From Hyphodiscus hymeniophilus (Eukaryota > Ascomycota > Leotiomycetes > Helotiales > Hyphodiscaceae): 64,000 nucleotides of DNA. The first letter of the stretch is position 1. Each line of letters begins with the position of its first letter. The notes below the pieces were generated by a model. The model ran no database searches. It had not been told where the DNA came from and saw only the letters and a program-made list of their open reading frames with translations. The DNA is taken from contig VNKQ01000003.1 in NCBI GenBank assembly GCA_016508695.1, forward strand, positions 1,922,001 to 1,986,000, given 5' to 3'. Shown piece by piece: positions 34,380 to 46,783 of the stretch. The translations under genes and the position numbers were made by a program.

Positions 34380-36258
34380 CATACCGTAGATACGACGGTG
34401 CACACCATTCCAGCCTTATGCAGATGAGACGGTTGGGAAGAGCAGGCAGGACCTCCCCAAAGCAGTTAGACCACGCAGCAGGCATAAGAAGTAGGTAAGG
34501 GGGGTAAGGGGGGTAGAGGGGGAGCAGCTCTCCGAGGAGAAATGGAATGTCCTTGCAGTCATCATGCATGCAGGACAGCTTAAAGCCTTAAAGGCGTGCT
34601 CGAAACTTGGCCGACCTCGCCAAGTGTGCCCCCCGCTTAGACGGACCAATGATAGCTCGGTGCGTCAGGTCGGATCTAAACCTCATCAGGAGATTTCTTC
34701 CCCTAATCCCTGCGCAGGCTCTGGCTTTGACTCGTGACTGCACCTTGCCCCATTTTTTCCCATGGCTGAAATTACTGTATCAAACGTCACATCAACATTT
34801 CTCGGTCATAACCGAACCGGCACCGGCACCTGCGCAGAGGAAATGCGAGAGCTGCTGCTGTGCTGTACTGTACCACGAACAACCACGAGCCACCACGACG
34901 TACAACGGAGTTCAGACAGCGGTTAGGAGAGGGGTTGCTGCTGCTTCTATTGTATTGGACTGAGTTGGATCGACTGAACGAACTGAGTTGGATGCATCAA
35001 CGAGATATGCAGCACAATGAATGAGAGGGCCTGCCCTGCAACTTGGGGAGTCCACTACTTGGTCCTGGTATCCGTCCTAGTAGTCGTCCTTTGCAGTGTA
35101 CCTTAACTGATAGTAAGTATGCTGGATCCAGCACCCATGGTTTCACGCATGTTGGATGTCGTGTTGGATGTCGGGGGCTAGCAAGTTAGGAAACAGGTGG
35201 GGTACCTTAGAAACAAGGCCTTCATACTGTATACGGACGGATATGTCGCCATTGATTCGTCGTCTATCCTCTTGTCCTCTCCAGTCCCCCACCCAGCTCG
35301 TTCCTTCCATTCCTTGCTGGTCTGGTGGGTGAGGGTGAATGAATGAATGAATCTGTGATGCATGCGTGTGCTGTGAAAATTTTCATCCCCCCTTGCCTGC
35401 TTCTCGCCTAGACTACAGTAGCACGCCAGCCACGGCTTCTAGAAGACTTCCAATTTCTTCCATGACGGATCCATAATTGCTCGATGCGGGGAAGACCCAG
35501 CCACCCGCAGGCATCCAATCAGAGGAGACCATCGATGGATCTTGGTCCTATTATTGTCCCAATAGAGAATCATGAAGCACCACCCACTCACTACCCACCA
35601 TACCCACCACCATCACCATCTCGCTCGGCTCCTCACGACTCGAGAGATCCTCTTCCTAGGGATCAGCATCCTTACCCCTTACCCCCTTCCCTTGTCACTG
35701 ATTTTCCCTCTCCCGGACCCATCGTTATTGCGTACCTACTACTTACTACCTCTAAACTTCTAAAGTTCTTTCCTACCCTTACAGCCTTGCCAGTGTTAGA
35801 GATCCACTCGTCCTTTTCCTACCCTGGTCCACCCTGGGCGGACCTCTCCGCCTTTCGCTCTCTTGCACCTTAGTCTTTGCAGAAAAGAGAAAAACACTTC
35901 CACCACACCTTTCCTGCGCCAGTTTCTATGACCAAACTCTTTGACCTGACAACATCTCCCCATTCCCATTATCAATAATCGGTCAATCTTCAACATTCCA
36001 CTCTACTTACCCTATCTCTCACCACTGCTGCTTGCCTGACCTTACCCAGCTACCCAGACTGCCGGGTACTGAGTACCGGATGTGGCTGATATCCGTCGTA
36101 CCTTGTGGCGATTCTATTCCAACGACAGAGCGGTCGCAAACCTGCAAGTCGTTGGCCGTTCCGTCGTAGTTTATCCTAGGACGACTGCCCGCGGCCCTGG
36201 GGTCGTCGAAGGTAGTGGGGCAGAGCTGGAAAGAAAGTAAACTACCCCCTCGAGAGCA

Positions 36259-37610
36259 ATGGCCGACACCATGTCTATAGACAAGAAAGAACCGGAGAGG
36301 GAGGGCTCAGAGGACTCGATGGACTCAACCCCCGAGGCCGAGACGGGAGCTCCTTTGGAGAACGCCGGTGCGCAGCAGAAACGAAAGGGTGGCCGCAAAC
36401 CTGTACGACACTCCCTTCGCAAAGCCCCGCATCATGTAACTGATGGAGTCTAGATATATGCTACTTCCGAGGAACGGAAACAACGCAACCGTCAAGCTCA
36501 AGCTGCTTTCAGGGAACGTCGGACTGAGTACATTAAGCAGTTGGAGGAGACCATCCGAGTTCATGAGACCAACCTCCATAACCTGCAAACGGCCCATCGT
36601 AGCGCAGCAGATGAGTGCCTCATGTTGAGATATAAGAATTCTCTATTGGAAAGAATACTGCTGGAGAAAGGTACGAAGCTCGAGAGGTTCCTCCAAGCAC
36701 CGTTAACTTTTTCCAGGAATCGATGTTCAAGCAGAGTTGCGAGCGAAGACAGGCAGTCCACATCTGGGTCCTACCCACATGCCTCACAGCATAGCTCAAC
36801 CCACAGTCCAGAGGGCCATCATGAACAGGCACCATCAGGTCAGGAGGTCCAATTCGAATATCGCCCCCAAGATAGAGCCCGGCGCGAATCTCCAGTCACC
36901 ACAATTACGGCCTACTCCATCTTCGCACGCATCATCACCAACATCGAATTCCCCGGGCTTCAGCCAACCAGGAGTCATGACCCCTCCAGCCTCTGATACT
37001 CAGATGCAGCATCAACAACAGCAGCAGCAACAACGACTTCAAGCGGCTAAGGCTCAACCTGCACGTGGATTGCCAGGAGGTTCCGGGATGTTAGGAAACC
37101 AAGGAATGGTTGGTACCCCCATGGGACCAAAGGGACAAGGGAGTAGTGGGACAGGAAGTACGGGCGGAACTCCGGTGGCTGCCGCGTACTATCCGTCGCC
37201 TACTCTGCAAAGTCATTATGAGCAACTCGGCAAGCTGACCCGCCCCCTCCTTTCCCTTCTACATGGAGCCATGTTCGTCCGAGGTTAATTCCGTGAGTAC
37301 AGAACAGGAGTACGATGCCCAAGCTGATATGGTCGATGACCAAGATCCATCCGAGTCTGGGCCAGGCCCTTACCCGGACAATTATCCCGCTCATCACCAG
37401 ATGAACCAGCAGCAACCGCCTCAACACCACCAACTTGACCAGCAGCAAGGCTTACAGATGCCTGGCAATCCACAGGGACCACCAGGATACAACTCGATGA
37501 CGCAGCTTCTGGACCCATACGACCCGATGCTCGATATGGACCCCTTCGGTTTGAGCGCGTCGATGCAGTTCCCGACACAGTTCTCCTTTGATACGAGCTC
37601 GATGCGGTGA
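36259..37610 (+). CDS. YAP-like bZIP transcription factor
   Basis: Exons are 36259-36402, 36454-36670, 36717-37229 and 37303-37610, giving 393 residues. The basic region and zipper (about 45-130) read KRKGGRKP, IYATSEERKQRNRQAQAAFR and ERRTEYIKQLEETIRVHE, then MLRYKNSLLERILLEKGIDV. The NxxxQxxFR pattern places it with the fungal YAP/PAP1-like bZIP group, whose members act in stress, nutrition or cell-wall control; the precise role is not known. The rest is Gln/Pro/Gly-rich (a polyQ run near the middle) and ends MDPFGLSASMQFPTQFSFD. Introns 1 and 2 are GT-AG. Intron 3, 37230-37302, fits only as GC-AG (donor GCAAGC) and yields SHYEQLEQEYDAQADM, a sensible continuous helix. A long, C/T-rich leader precedes the start. 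Confidence 0.9.
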
Positions 37611-38447
37611 GAGAAAATTTGATACCCAAGGATACGGCAAAGTTTTCGGCATATATGGAGTTTTGATTGGCATTTGTCTCGGCGCGGAATACTGGTAGGC
37701 ATGAAAGAGTTGCTTTGGCTTTGGAGGATGGTTGACTGAGTCTTTAGGAGTTGAATCTCCCTGGAATGCTGGGGACTCAACAGGAAGTGGATTGACTTCA
37801 GCAGATGCCGTGATGGATCTGCATGCAAAGGGCGCATTGGCAGCATCGCTGAAGGTTTGTAGCTCTTGCGGTGTGTCCTTTCGACCACCGCATATTATTC
37901 CCAGCGATTGGCAGGTCAAACCTCTAAGATTTGCATCGCAATAACCATAATCATACATCAAACACACAGAGACCACGCTTACCTACTTGTACTCGATCAG
38001 CCTCCGGATTCGGTGGTCTCGTGAGACTGGATCTTGGTTGGACGTGATGTTTCCCGCCACTGCGTCTTCAGCAATCGAATCCAGACTTCATGCACCTAAC
38101 AATTGGCTATGACTTTTGAAAGCACAACATATTGGCAGCATCAAGAGTCGAATTGAATCCAGAATAAATGAATTTTGGGGTATTTTAGGTTAGCTTGCCC
38201 TAAAGGAAATTGAGACTCGCTTAGTGCTGTAAAAACGTGACTTTGAGCTGGGGCCATTTTGAAGAAGAAGACTCTTGAATTCATTGTCAGCGACGAGCCG
38301 ACAACAGATTTTTCTAGTACTCCCAATCACCCTCTCGAGAGACAGCTTCCTAGTGTATAGGAACCTGTCCGTCTCGATCTTCTAACACACATCTCCGAAT
38401 TGTTCTCTCGGTAGTCAAGGCCCCCTCTGGAGGCACAGTTCCCGATC
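37611..38447. other. intergenic
   Basis: This is the bZIP 3' flank and the STM1 promoter, both on the plus strand. Overlapping minus-strand frames near 37450-37980 have no family resemblance. I see no gene. Confidence 0.4.
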
Positions 38448-39783
38448 ATGACCGACATTGCATCGAAGGTAAATACCACCGCCATCATCCCCCCGACCTG
38501 CACGAGGGCATCCTCAGGTGCCGCGCGCACTCTCATGACCCACCCATCGAGTTTTTTACTGCATCATAACTAACTTTCCGCTTCTTAGAACCTGTACGAG
38601 CTTCTCGGTATGACGGATCCAGACCCACGAATTGGACACGCGACTGATGAGAATTGACAACAGGAAACGATCACGATGAAGACTCCGACAAGGAACCTGA
38701 GCCACCCGTGAAGGTCATCGACAAGACTCCCGCTCGTACAACGAAGCGCAATGCTCCTGCTGAGCCACCTGCATCCAAGGCACCAGCTGCGTCTGAGGGC
38801 CGAGGTGGTCGCCGCCAGGGTGGTAACGAGGGAGGTCAGTGATATCAATCTCATATTCAGTCGAACTTGCGCATGCTGCGATTGTTTGTATCACTCTTTA
38901 AAGAAATTACAGGCTAACAGTCTACGTTTTAGCTTTCCGTGACCGTAATGTTGGTAGCGCAAGCAACCGAGGAAAGCCTACCGGTGAAGAAGGCGGTCAA
39001 GATCGTCGAGCTCATGGAACCTACGAAGGGCGTGGACGCGGCCGCGGAGGACGTGGTGGTGGACGTGGAGACCGACATAGTCACACCGTTGGGGGTAAGA
39101 GGGTACAAGCTGTGCACCGAAGAAAATTTGCTAATCTTACCAGCGATTCCGAGAAACAAGCTGCTCATGGTTGGGGTGCAATTGAGGGTGAAGCCGAACT
39201 CAAGGATGAGCAAGCAGGTGAAGCTATTGCAAAGGCTGAGCAAAAGGAAGCTCTGACCGGTGATGGTGCTGATGCCCCTACCGATGGTGCCGCTGAGGCC
39301 GAGCCCGAGGACAACAGCATCTCCTACGCTGACTACCTCGCCCAACAAGCTGAGAAGAAGCTCGCTCTTGGTTCCGGTGTTCCTGAGGCCCGCAAGCCCA
39401 ACGAGGGCAGCAAGCAGGACAAGAAATGGGCCAACGCCAAGGCAATCGCCAAGGAGGAGGAAGAGGACTTCGTTGCTGGATCTGGTGGAAAAGCCAAGCG
39501 TGAGCGCGAGCGTAAGCAGAAGCAACTCCTTGACATTGATCAACGTTTCGTCGAAGCTCCCGAGCGGGGTGGACGAGGTGGTGGATTCCGCGGTGGCAGA
39601 GGCCGTGGTGATGGACCATCCCGTGGGGGCCGAGGTGAATTCCGAGGCGACCGAGGACGAGGTGGTGATCGAGGACGCGCGCGTGGAGATACCAGAGGCC
39701 CTCCTCGTGGCGGTCCCAGAAACGCTTCCGGCCCGTCTCTCAACACCAGCGACACCGCGGCGTTCCCCAGCCTTGGATCATAG
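38448..39783 (+). CDS. STM1: Stm1/SERBP1-type ribosome- and mRNA-binding protein
   Basis: Stm1/SERBP1 (HABP4 family) proteins occupy the mRNA channel of idle ribosomes and preserve them during starvation. Exons are 38448-38468 (21 nt), 38589-38607 (19 nt), 38664-38834 and 38933-39783, giving 353 residues. The start MTDIASKNLYELLG followed by NDHDEDSDKEPEPPVK is the family N-terminus. After a Gly/Arg block (RGRGRGGRGGGRGDRHS) comes the conserved core QAAHGWGAIEGEAELKDEQA with AEPEDNSISYADYLAQQAE. The end is RGG-rich (GGRGGGFRGGRGRGDG) and stops FPSLGS. A segment at 39095-39143 looks like an intron (GTAAGA to TTACCAG, 49 nt) but removing it breaks the frame. Left in, it adds about 16 residues to the protein. 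Confidence 0.9.
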
Positions 39784-41724
39784 AGTCCTCGCAAACATTT
39801 TCGAACAATTTCTTATGGTGCGAACTCCCCGCGATACGTCCTTGATCGAGAAAAATAGGTGATGCGAAATGGGTGGATCATTTGAGAATTTGTGACGAGC
39901 AGAAGAGTATACAGGTGGTGGATGGGATCTTTCAGTCTATCAGTGATGCGTGGTTTTCGCAACAAAAGCTTTGTCTCCGACTCACTCATCGTAGTTGCAT
40001 GGGATGGATACAAAACTTCCTTCGTTGGCTCTGGGTCGAAATGCCTTGCTTGTAACGGTAGAACAAAATCTTTTCTTCTGATTAGCTGGCGAGGTAATGA
40101 AAACGCGTCGTGTCTCCAACTCCGAGAGGAAAGTCTTCCCTTGATCGTAGTGATACCTAGGCAGAGCCCCTCGCCTAATCTTCTAATAATTTACACATAT
40201 TCCGTCAAGCGCTCTGACTTGCTTGCTAATTATTCTCACTGGGAATATCCAGGTACGGATACAGCAGCGCCGTCTTCGGCCAGCCAGCAGCGACAAGGGA
40301 CCCGCGACGATCTGGCTATTCAGTGCTCTCCTCCTACCCGACCAATCCAATCCTCCTCTGGTACTTTGGAAGTGAGTGGGTGGGTGAGTGGGTTGAGTGT
40401 GCCACCTACCTACCACTATTTCCACCGTCCAGGTCTCCACGCTCGAAGTCCATCGAGGCATCCACGTCTCCCCACACCGAGAATTTTTCGGAGAAGCAGT
40501 CGAGAGCAGAAATGTATAAAAAAAAAAAAAAAAGAAAAGAAAAAAAAAAAAAACGTTATTGCACGAACGGGTGAGGAACCACCGTCAACTCCCTTCCTCC
40601 CAGTCTACTCATCCGGTTTCAACGAGACGCTATTCCAATCTCCGCCCCAGCGCCCTTTGCCCCGACGCCCCCAAAATTCACATCTAATCTATTCTATTCT
40701 CGTGGAGATCTGATGCGGGATCGTCGATTCTAATTTCTGGATCTGTCGCTGCATTTAGGGGTGTATAAATTCTGGGTTGGAGATTCGTGCGTCTATAGGT
40801 ATCTAGATATCTACGTTCGGAAGACCAGCGTAATGTACTGTCCGTTTCGAACTCGAATTCGATTTCCGGAGATGATCTTCACTTTCTATAACGATGTTCG
40901 GTGAGGTGATGTGAGGAAATCAAAGGTGATAGAGATCTCGTACTTGTACTATTCTATCTATCTCGAGGGGAACAGTGGATGGATGTGGCGAGATGACCAC
41001 CTCGGAGACAGGAAGTACCTCCTCAGATGCAGGGGCCTGGGGATTTCATCACATCATCACATCTCTTATTAGGATCCCGGCTCTTCGTCCCTTGGATCTT
41101 CGGTGTACCTCGATACACGCTTCCACAGATTCTTGCAAGAACGGGAGAATCTGTCCGTGGATTCTGATAGATGGCGTGGATGGTGGCTTTTCGAGCTGTG
41201 CTGCTGGTCTTCAGATTGCGCTGGTTTGCGTTTTTGTTGGTTGGGTTCGATACGCTTTACTTGGCGTGGTTCGTGGGCGGGTGGCCGGGCCGGGGACATA
41301 CGCGGCCTGAAAATGAGATATATGGACTGGTAGAGTGATGCTCGGTATCGTGACGACGGTCATCTACGCGGCGGTGGGTGTCGTTCGGGCTTCCTAAACG
41401 CTGCCGAACTGGAGATTGGATGCCGTGGTGTTGACGAGTTCATTTCTAGCCCAGATGAAAAGGTTCTTCATAATCAAATCCGACAACCTTGGGGCAGGTT
41501 ATTGAGATTTGAAAAGGTTAAGGCAGCGAGTACAGAGAAACGGTTGAAGTGGCTGGGAATGAACAAGCTGTAACGACAGATTCGAAGAACTTAGATGAAA
41601 AGTGGTTGACTGGCTAGAGTGAGCCCTTGAAATACAAGCCTTGATTGAGTCTCATTCTAAATTTTCAATGAAGGAAGGGCATGCGTAAGCTATTCTTTGT
41701 TTCTCATCTAAATGCACCCAGGAC
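39784..41724. other. intergenic between convergent STM1 and xylulokinase genes
   Basis: This 1.9-kb stretch is unusually long for a convergent pair. It holds an A-rich tract at 40518-40553 and a plus-strand open frame (39892-40713) that runs through the poly-A and is judged spurious. No gene is supported. Confidence 0.4.
40518..40553 (+). repeat. poly-A tract
   Basis: Thirty-six bases, all A except two G. It could mark the 3' end of a retroposed copy, but I see no recognisable element upstream and no clear target-site duplication. Confidence 0.7.
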
Positions 41725-43535
41725 TCACTTAGTCCTCTCCTCGCCCTTCAAAACCTCTTGCTCCATCATCTCAAACGCCTCCAAAACATCTCCATATCGT
41801 CCCCAGACTTCTTTCCTATATCCATCATCGACCTTAACAACAGCCTCGCTCTCTCTCCACCTATCTCCAATCAATTCCTCAAAACTCTCACCCTCTCTCC
41901 TTTCAATCGCCCAAACAGCCTTATACGCTCCTCCGAGCGCACAAGCATTACCACCGACATCCAACCTATACACTCCTTCGGCGCCGCCAAGAACATCGCC
42001 GACGATCCGCGCGATCGCAGGATTAAGAGAGCCGCCTCCTACGAGGTAGATGCGCCGGGGTTGAGGTGGGACGTCCGGAGAGGGGCTATGTACCAGTTTC
42101 TGGGAACGGAGGCGGAGGGAGAGGATTTGCGATTCGACGATTGCTCGGGCATCGGAGTCTTGATCCCATGTTGTTGCTGACTCGTGCAGATTGGAGCCAT
42201 CGGGAGAGCATGTGTAGCGCCAAGTTCCTGCTCGGACGTTGGGGACGATTTCGGGCAGTGGGAAGAAGAGACCGAGTCGCGCTGGATCAGAGGTGGACTT
42301 TTGGCCAAGCGGAGGTGTGGAGAGAGCGTTTTCGTTGAATGTTGACCAGCTATCGGAAGTGGTAGGTTTTGGGAGTGCGTCGCGGATTTTCTCACGTGCT
42401 AGACCACCGTTTTTGTAGCAGAGCATGAACATGTAGAGTCCTGCGGTGGTGGGATGATTTAAGAAATGGTAGGCTGGATCAGGGACGTAATTCGGTGTTG
42501 ACATAAGGAAAGTGGTGGAGGTTCCGAGCGAGACGATGGCATCTAGGGGTCTTAGTGGAAGTGCGAGGATGGTGGAGGGATTATCCCCGGTAAAGGGTGC
42601 AATGCCGCAGTCTGAGGGGAAGCCATAGCGTTGCACAAAGTATTCTGAGATCGGCCCCATGCTGCCTCCTCCATCTTCTCGGACGGTGCCGAGTTTTCGC
42701 TTCAGAGAATCCAGACCGTCGTCTCCTGCTGCTAGTTTGAGCAACGGCTCACTCCAGGCTCCAGCTTTGATGTCCCAAAGATTCATACCGCAGACATCGC
42801 TGATGTCAGATTCCGCGATCTTCCCTAGGAAGATGGATGCAAGGAAAGAGGAGACGAGGTTAATACGGGAGGTTTCACGGTAGACTTCAGGTCTCAATCG
42901 ATGGAAACGCATGATCTGAGGTCCCGTGAAGCGCTGGACACTGTCAGCTGATTCTCCTTACATGGTTAGGGACGAACTTACATGATGAGCCTTGCTCCCA
43001 GTCGCCTCAGCAAGCTTTTCCGCCGATCCTAACTCAGCATCGAAGCTGTCACACTCCTTTTGCGTACTCGCATCTTGCCAATTGGGACTATACGGATGCG
43101 CAAAAGCCTTCTTCGACAGTTGATCCACGAGCGTTTCTTCAGGCTTCAGAGCACTAAGCAACTCCTCGCCAGTCTTACTCCAGTATACACTCCCATGCTG
43201 TTGTCCAGCTCCAGATATACCCTTGATGCGCTGAAATGGAGTTCCCTTCTCCTTTAGCCTTTGGAGAACTAAATCCACAGCTTCCAGCCACATAGCTACC
43301 GGAGCATAGACTTCTCGTTCTGCTTCATTGATGAATACGCCTTTCTTGATGCCATATTTTGACAAATCTGCATCAAAATCGGCTTTGGCCTCATAGAGGA
43401 CTTTCAATTCAGATGTTATCACGATTGCTAGGAGAATCAATCAGCTATGTTTATCTGACATCATAGGAACCCACCTTTCAGTTGTTGGGTAGAGAGGTCG
43501 AAGCCCAAATAAAGGGGACCATTCTTACTCGTCAT
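41725..43535 (-). CDS. XKS1: D-xylulokinase (FGGY family)
   Basis: This kinase phosphorylates D-xylulose with ATP to xylulose 5-phosphate, feeding xylose and arabinose carbon into the pentose phosphate pathway. Exons are 43535-43475, 43427-42982 and 42933-41725, giving 571 residues, the usual length. Visible are the N-terminal GFDLSTQQLKAIV, the substrate loop GISGAGQQHGSVYW, PNWQDASTQKECD, IAPFTGDNPSTILAL, AIVSLGTSTTFLMST and the C-terminal nucleotide-binding LVGGGSLNPAIARIVGDV with GGNACALGGAYKA. The protein ends EVLKGEERTK. No targeting signal is seen, so it should be cytosolic. Upstream, TCAGCCTAA (about 43679-43687) resembles an XlnR-type palindrome with one mismatch, but this is weak. 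Confidence 0.95.
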
Positions 43536-43964
43536 GATATCAAGTTCGAATCTCTGACTTTAATTAGATAAGTAGGACTAGAATCCCTAAGATAAGACTT
43601 TGAGATTTTGTGAAACTATTGATACGGCAAAGTGGAAGAATTTATGGTGGGGTGATGTCGGAAGACGAGGCGTCGATTTCAGCCTAAGCAACAACTGTGG
43701 CTGTTGCGCTTGGTATGCACGTACCGCATGGCTTCCACTTCTGATCTCTCTCACCCGCTCCAATCACACGACAACGGGTTTTGAAATTCTATATATTGTG
43801 GTTATACAGCATCATTGGATGCAGAACAGCTTCCTAAACTCCATCTTGCTATGGCATGTCTTTCAAGCTTCCAGAAACGTGAGATGATGCATTTTCTCCA
43901 TGATATAACGCCGCCCCACCTTTCCCAGATCCAACAGCTCTTCACACTGTCCAGACGCTCAAGT
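43536..43964. other. intergenic: xylulokinase promoter, MMT gene 3' flank
   Basis: No gene is seen. A sequence one base off TTAGSCTAA, an XlnR-type palindrome, lies at about 43679-43687. Confidence 0.35.
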
Positions 43965-45416
43965 CTATTGCGTCTTTTTGCCATTTCCATTCCCGTGGGT
44001 GTGTGTATGATCGTGGTCATGATCGTGATCGTGCTCTTCCTCAGGCTCTGGGCTTGTCCTTGGGCTCACATTCCCGCTGATAAATTCGTCAAATAGAGAT
44101 GTCGAATCGTCCTCCTTGGGCACGAAACGGACTTTGACTCTGCGAACGCCTCGTACTTTCGATCCAACCATCTCTCTCACCCCTTCCTCGACTTCCCTGA
44201 CCTCCTCAACAGTCCATGACTTGGGTACAGCTAGTTGCAAGTCTACCAGGTAATTTTGGCCAGACTTGACACCCTCGACTTCTCTTAATTCTACTTGAGA
44301 CCCTTCTCTAAGGGTACCGAAGCTCCTCTTTACTGCTCGGGTGACCGAGCCTTTGATTTCTGAGTCGATACCCTTGTCTGCCAACTCGTACAGCGCTGAA
44401 ACGGTGTTACCCCAGCCAGCCTTGATCACCAGAAGAGAGATCAAGAGGCCTCCAACAGGATCCAACCATGCAGCTTCGTGTAGGAAGTTCGCGCCGAGAA
44501 TGGCAAAGAGCGTAACTATACCGGTGAGAGAGTCAACTCGGTGATGGATAGCATTAGAAGCTAAGACTGAGGATTTTCGTTCTTTGGCCACTTTCATGGC
44601 TGCCACGAGTTAGTCTTTTCTTTAGGAGGGGAGACGAAGATCCATACTTGCTTGATACAACCACTCCTTTAGAATGACCGTACCTGCAGCCAGCCAAGCA
44701 GCATGAAGACTTGGTGCAGCAGCCCCATGACTGTGACTATGGCCGTGTGCATGCACTGCCGCCTCTGCAGCCGCATGGGCATCCAGGAAGAAGTGTGCGT
44801 AGAGAATTTCGCAGCTGTTCAAACACATGAAGCAACCACCAAACAGCAGCATACCACTAACACCCAGCGATCCTAAACTCTCCACCTTGCCAAATCCAGT
44901 GGGGAACAAGGCCGTAGGAGGCTTCAGACTCCATGACACGGTGGCCAAGGTCAAAATATCACTGGCCAAATCCGTCAAACTGTGCCAGGCATCTGCAATC
45001 ATAGATTGTGAATTGAAAACGTATCCTCCCACTCCTTTCGCAACCGCCATTCCCAGGTTGGAGTATAGACCAATTCGAGTAATCCGCACACCTGCATCGT
45101 TCTTATTCGTAGACGTGAGGTAGGTATTATCGTGGTGATGGTGATGACCAGAATGGCTCCGAGTCTGTGAAGTCGTGGCTGCCGCCATTGCTCGATTTCG
45201 TGGGTTGGAAGTGTTCGTCAAGGAGTGTAATCGAGGGAAGGAATTCGGGACGCAGCCTCTCGTAAAGGGATTAAGGAGTGTGTGTGGATCTGCAGCTACT
45301 GTCTGGTAGACTCTTTGTTGTTGATCTGGCTTCAGGAAGTTCGGCCGCCGCAACGAGTGTGTGACGGGCGCCAGGGTACTTGTATGGCGCAGCATAATAC
45401 AAATGGTATCTTGCAA
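43965..45416 (-). CDS. mitochondrial cation-diffusion-facilitator transporter (MMT1/2-type)
   Basis: MMT proteins are cation diffusion facilitators of the inner mitochondrial membrane that move iron. Exons are 45416-44648 and 44599-43965 (48-nt intron with a GACTAACT branch site), giving 467 residues, or 460 from the ATG at 45395. The second start gives MLRHTSTLAPVTHSLRR, a typical mitochondrial presequence, and is preferred. Membrane segments include IGLYSNLGMAVAKGVGGYVF, SQSMIADAWHSLTDLASDIL (with the HSxxD metal site), GVSGMLLFGGCFMCL, LVTLFAILGANFL-like and GGLLISLLVIKAGW. A second metal motif, HHRVDSLTG, lies in exon 2. His-rich loops occur at HGHSHSHG and near the C-terminus at HDHDHDHDHTHTHG. 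A cytosolic-type CTD follows the last helix. Confidence 0.92.
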
Positions 45417-46783
45417 AGGGCCAGATGCCCGAGTAAAACCCTCCCTCAGTCGAACCTGCTACACAGGGCGCGTCTTCCAGGGATAGAATCATTCACGGCT
45501 TGAGATTTCCTGGAGTCCTTGGGTTGGAGAAGAAGCAGGCCATAATGAGAACCTACCAGGACTCGCGCAATTCGAATATTTTGGGCGGCGTGAAGGACGG
45601 ACTGCTGCGGGCAATAGTGGGGATAAGAAAGGCTTAGTCATCATTTTATCCTCCCCACCAGGGGATGCAGTAATTCGTGAAACAGCTGGAAACCTTTCCG
45701 ACCTGTATCTACACCAACACCACGAGATATCTCCCAAACTCTGGCTCACAAATAAAGCTGTATAGGGCGCACAAGTCTGCCTCCTTAGAATTTTGAGTTT
45801 TGCGTTGTTGTCAAGAGTCAATCGAAATACGGGATTTTGGCTGTTTCACGAATTACTGCACCCCCTGGTGCCCGAGCTTGGGGTTTTAAAGCTTTACTCG
45901 AGAGCTACCGATATATTATCGAGTAGCTTCACAACAATCAAGAGAGGCCGTTGCCTACTTCAGAGTAGTGAGATTAGGTGGTCTCTGTCATCTGGCGGAC
46001 ATATTCGCTGAGTAGGATTTTTGTCTATTGTTTCGGGGGGTTAACGTCTCACGATTCTCCGTCATAATCCGGCGGGTGCTACTCAAGTCGAGGACAAGGT
46101 AGCGATCTGCACAAGACTCCTCTCTGGCAACGAGCTCACCCAAAACTATCCAAATTGCAATCGCTCGTGGTCTCTGCTCAAAGGTAAACGTTGCAATGTG
46201 ACTCCCTTGACCGGAAATATATGTTTTCAAGCGCAATTGCATCTCATGCGATATTCTCCCAGCTGGGAGTACTTAAAACCCTCTTCTCCAGCAACTTTGA
46301 GTCCAAGGGGGCGGCGAGCACCGAGGACACAGCCATAGCGGCAAAGATAATTTAGAACTTCAAGGCTGTGAATTGAAGGAAAGCCTTGTGTTTGGAAATG
46401 TATAACTTATAGAAGGAACAGAATTCAAGTACGAATACGAATACTTGTACTTTGCACAGATGCTTGGTAAGGTATTTATATACTTTGAGATGCGTTTCAA
46501 AGGTAGAGAAACCCAGCTTTGCGTCTTCTAAATGCATAATGACTGTCCCTTTTCCCTTTCAGTCAAGTGAGTCGTTGTCAGCAGGTACGTGGGGAACTCT
46601 CTCACTGTGTTACCGGAGTTTATGATGCTACTGGAGTAGGTAATCATGACAAACAGGTGCGGCCGCTTGCACCCGCCCATGACAGCCATGGAACAATTAG
46701 AAGAGGGTACGAAGCAATTCAAAAAAATTGAGAATAGTCCAGGTTGACAAATTTATCAAGTTCTAGTCCTTGTATCTCTCAGT
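45417..46783. other. divergent promoter region, MMT gene / ECM4-type gene
   Basis: This 1.4-kb region lies between divergent start codons. No gene is seen. The 46360-46480 stretch is AT-rich. I recognise no specific site. Confidence 0.4.

Larger units (their letters stand above)
32245..36258. other. 4-kb non-coding region with repeats, upstream of the bZIP gene
   Basis: No gene is supported. This region is divergent: promoter of the basic repeat protein at the left, long promoter and leader of the bZIP gene at the right. It holds the 83-bp tandem repeat (33276-33500), an 11-G run (34134-34144), the AGACTGT repeat (34346-34379), a GAAT repeat (about 35337-35352) and a C/T-rich segment at about 35580-36060 typical of a plus-strand leader. 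Many short frames are low in complexity. Confidence 0.45.

Noticed and set aside
39892..40713. Plus-strand open frame of about 270 codons
   Set aside because: It reads through the poly-A tract as a lysine run and has no protein-like features.
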